9,662 nt of DNA, taken from the NCBI GenBank assembly GCA_903970355.1, contig CAJCIF010000392.1, positions 1 through 9,662 of the forward strand, given 5' to 3'. Made by a program: the position numbers and the translations under genes. A model generated the notes under the pieces. That model did not search any database and was not told the origin of the DNA. It worked only from the letters and a program-made list of their open reading frames with translations. Below are positions 6,507 to 9,662 of the stretch, one piece after another. Numbering within the stretch: position 1 is the first letter of the stretch; each line of letters begins with the position of its first letter. Origin of the DNA: Actinomycetota bacterium (GTDB taxonomy: Bacteria > Cyanobacteriota > Vampirovibrionia > Obscuribacterales > Obscuribacteraceae).

Positions 6507-7613
6507 ATGCCGCGAACGCCAGGAATCTTATTGGTTGTCATGTTGGCGATGGTTCAACCGGCATGGTCTTCGAAGCACGAGGTTTGCGTTCATCTATTTA
6601 GTTCAAGATCGGCACCTGGCAAGATTGAACTTTTGTCCCCCGCGCAAGCACGAATTGGTGGAACAGAAATAGTTTTTGAACGCGGTTCCGAAATACGTGC
6701 GTCGCGGTCGCGCGTAGCTGTGTTTCGCAAGAAAAGAGAGATTGCGGAAGGAGCGATATTGATTCTGCACGGCGTCAATGGCGCGCGGACGGAGCTGCGT
6801 GTTGACGATTCAGTCGATCGTTCTTATCGCGGCACAATTCGCATTGCGGCTGCAAATGCAGGTACACTGCGCGTGCTAAACGATGTGCAGGATACAGACT
6901 ACATCACTTCGGTGGTTGGAAGTGAAGCACCGCCTGGTGCGCCGCTTGAGATGCTCAAAGCGCAAGCTATCCTCTCTCAAACTATATTGAGTAGATTGAC
7001 AGATAATGCGATTCTTGATGACTCGACCCAAACACAAGGCTACGGAGGTTTTAACTCCGAGCGTCCTGAAATTCGTGCTGCTGCTGCAGCAGTAGCCGGA
7101 AAGATACTCACTTATGATGGTCGACCGGCCACTATCTATTTTCATTCAACGTGTGGCGGAAGGACAAGTGCGGCAAAAGATTACTTTGCCATGAAGAATG
7201 GCAGTTTGCCGTATCTAAAATCTGTACCTTGCAAATATTGCAAGGACTCACCGTTTTGGAAGGAAACTATTCGAACCGTATCGCTCAAAGATTGGAAGAA
7301 AGTTTTTGGGGAGCCATTGCCTGTGGTGGCAGATCGCGATGTCGCCGATCGCCCGGTTACGGTTGTTGTAGGGGAAACACTAAGGGAAACAGGATATGCA
7401 TTCTGGTTGAACGTAGGGAAAAGATTCGGCTGGGACAAAATGCCAGGTTCTCGCTTCAGTTTTAAACAGTCAGGGGACGAGGTGGAATTGAAAAGCAACG
7501 GTGCTGGACATGGTGTTGGGCTTTGCCAATGGGGCGCAATTGGCTTAGCTCGCGCTGGAAAGAAATATCCGGAGATCATCGATTATTACTATCACGGCTG
7601 CAAAATCCGCTAA
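6507..7613 (+). CDS. SpoIID/LytB-domain protein, secreted lytic transglycosylase-like
   Basis: 368 aa from ATG 6507, preceded at 7 nt by AAGGA (6495-6499). The frame is open further upstream, but this start gives a clean signal peptide (MPRTPGILLVVMLAMVQPAWSS). SpoIID family enzymes cleave glycan strands of peptidoglycan lacking stem peptides, outside the cytoplasmic membrane. Motifs in order: an N-terminal beta-rich region with SYRGTIRIAAANAGTLRVLN; DYITSVVGSEAPPGAPLEML, where the Glu near residue 140 corresponds to the family's catalytic acid; KAQAILSQTI; STCGGRTS; PYLKSVPCKYCKDS; and the C-terminal signature GAGHGVGLCQWGAIGLA (about 332-348), then YYYHGCKIR. The Cys of STCGG and the CKYC pair form a conserved cluster reminiscent of metal-binding Cys/His residues in clostridial SpoIID. 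Length fits cell-wall SpoIID/LytB proteins outside spore formers. It lies close to the transpeptidase and A2M genes, which supports a wall-remodelling role. Confidence 0.92.
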   Translation: MPRTPGILLVVMLAMVQPAWSSKHEVCVHLFSSRSAPGKIELLSPAQARIGGTEIVFERGSEIRASRSRVAVFRKKREIAEGAILILHGVNGARTELRVDDSVDRSYRGTIRIAAANAGTLRVLNDVQDTDYITSVVGSEAPPGAPLEMLKAQAILSQTILSRLTDNAILDDSTQTQGYGGFNSERPEIRAAAAAVAGKILTYDGRPATIYFHSTCGGRTSAAKDYFAMKNGSLPYLKSVPCKYCKDSPFWKETIRTVSLKDWKKVFGEPLPVVADRDVADRPVTVVVGETLRETGYAFWLNVGKRFGWDKMPGSRFSFKQSGDEVELKSNGAGHGVGLCQWGAIGLARAGKKYPEIIDYYYHGCKIR

Positions 7614-7864
7614 TTTTTACTGCCATCTTAACCCTGTCTTTACCGAATATACTTTCGGAGAAAACGCTCGAAACGCGCTTGCAGAGCGGTACTAAGCTCG
7701 AAGAATGTAAAGTTTCGCCATCACATTTCCATATTCGCAAAGTCATGTCGAGTGGAGAGGCGCTTGTTGAGCCGAAAGTCAGTGGTGCGCACTTGATACC
7801 ACGGAGCGGTGCGAACAATGGAAGATTGGTTCTTAACCACTCCTTTGTTGTGAAATTACCCTAA
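7598..7864 (+). CDS. Possible small exported protein overlapping the SpoIID 3' end (uncertain)
   Basis: A frame open from inside the SpoIID gene (ATG at 7523) to TAA 7862-7864. The part beyond the SpoIID stop reads like real protein: a hydrophobic stretch NPLIFTAILTLSLPNILS, then TRLQSGTKLEECKVSPSHFH, ALVEPKVSGAHLIPRSG and GRLVLNHSFVVKLP. The hydrophobic lead would make a signal peptide if translation began near 7598 (CTG CAA AAT CCG, non-ATG) or if coupled to SpoIID termination. There is no ATG near the sensible start and no Shine-Dalgarno, so this may instead be a decayed gene or chance. The start given is a guess. No family is recognised. Confidence 0.25.
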   Translation: MQNPLIFTAILTLSLPNILSEKTLETRLQSGTKLEECKVSPSHFHIRKVMSSGEALVEPKVSGAHLIPRSGANNGRLVLNHSFVVKLP

Positions 7865-8101
7865 CTAACATAGTTTTGAACCATTACCGTTTCTCACAAA
7901 CATAAGCAAAAACCCCTTTCAGGCAAACCTCGTTCTCTAAAAGCAAGTAAACTCGCATCGAAAGGATGTTCGTAATCGAAAGTTCATTTTTAGCGAGAGT
8001 CAGTTGCAAGCTTTTCCCAGTTCCGGCTTATCTCAAGCGAAAATGGTCAACATCCTACCGGTGTTGGTCTCGATTCAACGTTATTCCGAACAGGAGGACC
8101 T
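7865..8101. promoter_or_regulatory. Upstream region of the metallophosphatase gene
   Basis: About 240 bp, probably the promoter region of the 8102 gene. The only strong element is the Shine-Dalgarno AGGAGG at 8092-8097, five bases before the ATG. Weak promoter-like pairs exist (TTGCAA, 18 bp, TTATCT near 8005-8034; TTGAAC with ACATAA near 7875-7904), but neither is convincing. No hairpin terminator for the SpoIID gene is visible. Confidence 0.35.
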
Positions 8102-8983
8102 ATGTTAATTCGTGCAAGACGCTTCATCGAGCCCGTACTCGAGGTGGATTGGATGATTCTATCCGACCTTCATCTCGGATCCGGAAATTGCAGTATTCAG
8201 GCCTTGCTCAACTGTGTCAGGATGATTCGCTGCAACAGGCGTTATCAAAATGGCGACATTGCGCACAGCTTGAAGAGGTTGGAAAATCAACAACGCCTTG
8301 CCAAGATGGGGCACCTTGAATATTTCCTCGAGATAGAACAACAGCAAGAAGAGGGTGTCGAGGATATCTGGATCACGGGCAATCATGACCCACTTCCACA
8401 GCCGGTCGGCAGCAAGCTCTTCGGCATGCGTATCGAGCGGCAAGCAGTGATCATCCTTGTCACTGGACAGAAGATTCTCGTCATCCATGGACAGCAGTTC
8501 GATCGTTCCATGCCTCTGGAGCCAATCGGAAATGCTTTCTATGAACTTGGCCTTGGACTTGACTATGTCCTCAATTCCGGGGCTAGATTTCTTGGCCGCC
8601 GTACCAGGCTTTCGGTTTCCGATCTGGTGAAACGGAAGGTGCACTGGGCTTCCTCGCACCTTGGTAATTTCCGTGAGAATGGTATCGAATACGCTCGGGT
8701 ACGGGGGTTCGATGGTATCTTCTGCGGACACAAACACCATGGTGAACTTGCCATCGTGGACGACGACTTCATGCTCTACGGCAATACCGGCACGTTTGCT
8801 GGATATCCGTGCACGGCAATTGTCGGTCACTACAACGGGGATATCTCGCTTACGTACTGGGACGATGACGGTTATGTGGCGCAGCTAACCCGCACCATCA
8901 CCGCCGAACAACTCGCCCACGCGTACGATGTCCGGAAGGGAGGACGTGTTTTAGAGCCTGTGTTGGAGGCAGCACGGGCATGA
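8102..8983 (+). CDS. Calcineurin-like metallophosphatase, COG2908 / UDP-2,3-diacylglucosamine diphosphatase-like
   Basis: 293 aa from ATG 8102, fixed by AGGAGG five bases upstream. Metallophosphatase metal ligands are all visible in order: SDLHLGS (D22, H24), NGD (D52), GNHD (93-96), VIHGQQFD (H129) and CGHKHH (209-213). The segment between the last motifs and the end (FDGIFCGHKHHGELAIVDDDFMLYGNTGTF) matches the pattern of COG2908 proteins related to LpxH, which hydrolyse UDP-2,3-diacylglucosamine to lipid X in lipid A synthesis. The protein is longer than E. coli-type LpxH and carries a C-terminal tail after the phosphatase core, so it may act on another pyrophosphate or phosphoester; substrate cannot be assigned. 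No signal peptide is seen, so it should be cytosolic or membrane-associated. Codons more often end in C or G than in the transpeptidase gene. It is monocistronic, with its own terminator. Confidence 0.88.
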   Translation: MLIRARRFIEPVLEVDWMILSDLHLGSGNCSIQALLNCVRMIRCNRRYQNGDIAHSLKRLENQQRLAKMGHLEYFLEIEQQQEEGVEDIWITGNHDPLPQPVGSKLFGMRIERQAVIILVTGQKILVIHGQQFDRSMPLEPIGNAFYELGLGLDYVLNSGARFLGRRTRLSVSDLVKRKVHWASSHLGNFRENGIEYARVRGFDGIFCGHKHHGELAIVDDDFMLYGNTGTFAGYPCTAIVGHYNGDISLTYWDDDGYVAQLTRTITAEQLAHAYDVRKGGRVLEPVLEAARA

Positions 8984-9023
8984 ACAAAAGGCCGAGTAAA
9001 CCAAACTGTAAAATTCGGAAAAT

Positions 9024-9067
9024 TACTGGCTGGGCGGCTCAACCCCCTCCCCAGCCAGTATTTTTTC
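9024..9067 (+). terminator. Strong intrinsic terminator after the metallophosphatase gene
   Basis: A perfect 11-bp stem, TACTGGCTGGG (9024-9034) with CCCAGCCAGTA (9050-9060), encloses a 15-nt loop and is followed at once by ATTTTTT-type sequence (six Ts, 9061-9066). It is 40 bp past the stop codon at 8983 and is the clearest terminator in the window. Confidence 0.92.
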
Positions 9068-9076
9068 TAACAAACT

Positions 9077-9093
9077 TACGATAAAGTATCGTA
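9077..9093. repeat. Short inverted repeat, operator-like
   Basis: TACGATA and TATCGTA are 7-bp inverted arms around AAG, in an AT-rich stretch (9057-9105) between the terminator and the 22-bp array. It could be an operator or a minor hairpin. No open frame clearly depends on it. Confidence 0.45.
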
Positions 9094-9138
9094 TAAATAT
9101 TAACTCGAGCGGCGCTCAAATTTTCAATTTCCCTTCCG

Positions 9139-9164
9139 GTCTGAATTGAAGCGTCAATTCGGAC
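9139..9164. repeat. Imperfect inverted repeat beside the 22-bp array
   Basis: GTCTGAATTGA (9139-9149) and TCAATTCGGAC (9154-9164) pair over 11 positions with one mismatch around AGCG. Its AATTCGGAC half resembles the AATTCTGAC core of the neighbouring tandem repeats, so it may be a diverged pair of the same binding site in opposite orientations. Confidence 0.55.
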
Positions 9165-9187
9165 ACCTAGTTGAAATGCAGTAAGGA

Positions 9188-9363
9188 GAAGGGTTCGGAC
9201 TCGTATTGACCAATTTCTGACAGGGTAACAAGCCGGACTCTGAAAGAGAAAAGGCCGAATTCTGACGAGAAGCACGCCGATTTCTGACGAGCAATAAGCC
9301 GAATTCTGACGAGCAATAAGCCGATTTCTGACAAAAGTTAGTGGGATTTCTGACTATTTTTTT
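9188..9363. repeat. Tandem array of 22-bp direct repeats (about eight units)
   Basis: Units begin every 22 bp at 9188 (very degenerate), 9210, 9232, 9254, 9276, 9298, 9320 and 9342. The shared core is GCCGAWTTCTGAC, with a tail GAGCAATAA in the best copies. The units at 9276 and 9298 differ at one base. Cores alternate GAATTC (9254, 9298) and GATTTC (9276, 9320, 9342). Degeneracy increases towards both ends, and the last unit runs into a T-rich stretch. There are no variable spacers, so this is not CRISPR. The period is not a multiple of three, so it does not encode a peptide repeat. A constant 22-bp phase (about two helical turns) suits repeated protein-binding sites, such as replication iterons or transposase sites, though neither is proven here. 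Confidence 0.88.
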
Positions 9364-9662
9364 GGCTTGGGGGTGGCGTCGAAGAAGTCTTCGATCATGC
9401 CTTGTTCGTCTTTGGTTACGACTACATCGGATGGTTTGTTTACGCGTTTTGCGCCGGAGGGAGCAGCGAATGATTGCGAATCGCAGATGCACTTTGTCCA
9501 GCTTATCGTTCTTAGGTAATCGTGCCCTTTGCCGGTTCGGCCGAACCACGTGAATGATAGAGGAATGCCCTTTTCTTCAGGCATCCGGCCATATTTGTTT
9601 ATGATGATCGCTAGCTGATCGGGAAGAGAAATGTTCGTGGATATTGTTTGTCTGCCACCACT
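9354..9662 (-). CDS. Unrecognised protein, C-terminal part (runs off the right edge)
   Basis: At least 102 codons are open from the right edge to TAG at 9354-9356. Visible sequence includes SLPDQLAIIINKYGRMPEEK, GIPLSFTWFGRTGKGHDYLR, TISWTKCICDSQSF and a lysine-rich end FFDATPKPKK. The internal ATG at 9582-9584 has no Shine-Dalgarno, and the frame continues upstream through sensible sequence, so the true start is off-window. I recognise no family. It does not resemble the C-termini of common transposases or IstB ATPases that I know. The gene's stop codon abuts the first unit of the 22-bp repeat array read on this strand, so array and gene may belong to one unit. Confidence 0.6.
   Translation of the reverse strand, partial: SGGRQTISTNISLPDQLAIIINKYGRMPEEKGIPLSFTWFGRTGKGHDYLRTISWTKCICDSQSFAAPSGAKRVNKPSDVVVTKDEQGMIEDFFDATPKPKK

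Noticed and set aside
7966..8319. Plus-strand 117-aa frame with a GAAAGG before its ATG
   Set aside because: It overlaps the metallophosphatase by more than 200 bp in another frame, and its composition is not protein-like.
8159..8830. Minus-strand 223-aa frame opposite the metallophosphatase
   Set aside because: It is antisense to a gene with all catalytic motifs and a strong Shine-Dalgarno; the long frame is a by-product of codon bias.
9188..9363. CRISPR array
   Set aside because: Repeats are contiguous 22-bp units with no unique spacers, and no cas genes are visible.
9188..9363. Definite IS21-type terminal repeats
   Set aside because: Multiple terminal repeats are plausible, but no transposase, IstB gene, terminal TGT/ACA pair or target duplication can be seen in the window.
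9154..9549. Minus-strand 131-aa frame across the repeat array
   Set aside because: It overlaps the better-supported right-edge gene and reads through out-of-phase 22-bp repeats, giving arginine/serine-rich noise.

Overview
The window is about 9.7 kb of dense, single-copy bacterial chromosome-like sequence of moderate GC. The envelope genes suggest a Gram-negative (diderm) bacterium: a bacterial alpha-2-macroglobulin (A2M), a secreted AMMECR1-domain protein, a small penicillin-binding transpeptidase, a SpoIID/LytB-family lytic transglycosylase, and an LpxH/COG2908-type metallophosphatase. SpoIID in a non-sporulating context with bacterial A2M is compatible with several uncultured diderm lineages, possibly cyanobacteria-related ones. 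No rRNA or other marker is present, so the phylum cannot be fixed from this window.

Layout. (1) Positions 1-3657, minus strand: a two-gene unit in which an exported AMMECR1 protein overlaps, by ATGAATAA, the start of a very large A2M whose C-terminus lies beyond the left edge. (2) Positions 3763-4644, plus strand: a divergent, transpeptidase-only penicillin-binding protein with all three active-site motifs. (3) Positions 4645-4885: a convergent junction holding a perfect 30-bp palindrome and hairpin/T-run terminators in both directions. (4) Positions 4884-6208, minus strand: two tandem, diverged paralogues of an unrecognised all-helical (HEAT-like) protein, separated by a terminator-like hairpin. 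(5) Positions 6507-7613, plus strand: a secreted SpoIID/LytB protein, possibly followed by a small overlapping coding frame ending at 7864. (6) Positions 8102-8983, plus strand: a metallophosphatase with a strong Shine-Dalgarno sequence and a textbook terminator. (7) Positions 9060-9363: an intergenic stretch with inverted repeats and an array of 22-bp tandem repeats. (8) Positions 9354-9662, minus strand: the C-terminus of an unrecognised protein whose stop codon abuts the array.

Functionally, the left two thirds looks like an envelope-maintenance neighbourhood. Bacterial A2Ms are periplasmic protease traps, classically paired with the bifunctional penicillin-binding protein PbpC. Here a stand-alone transpeptidase faces the A2M operon, and a glycan-strand cleaving SpoIID protein lies 2 kb away. 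The AMMECR1-A2M pairing and the 22-bp repeat array are the least conventional parts.
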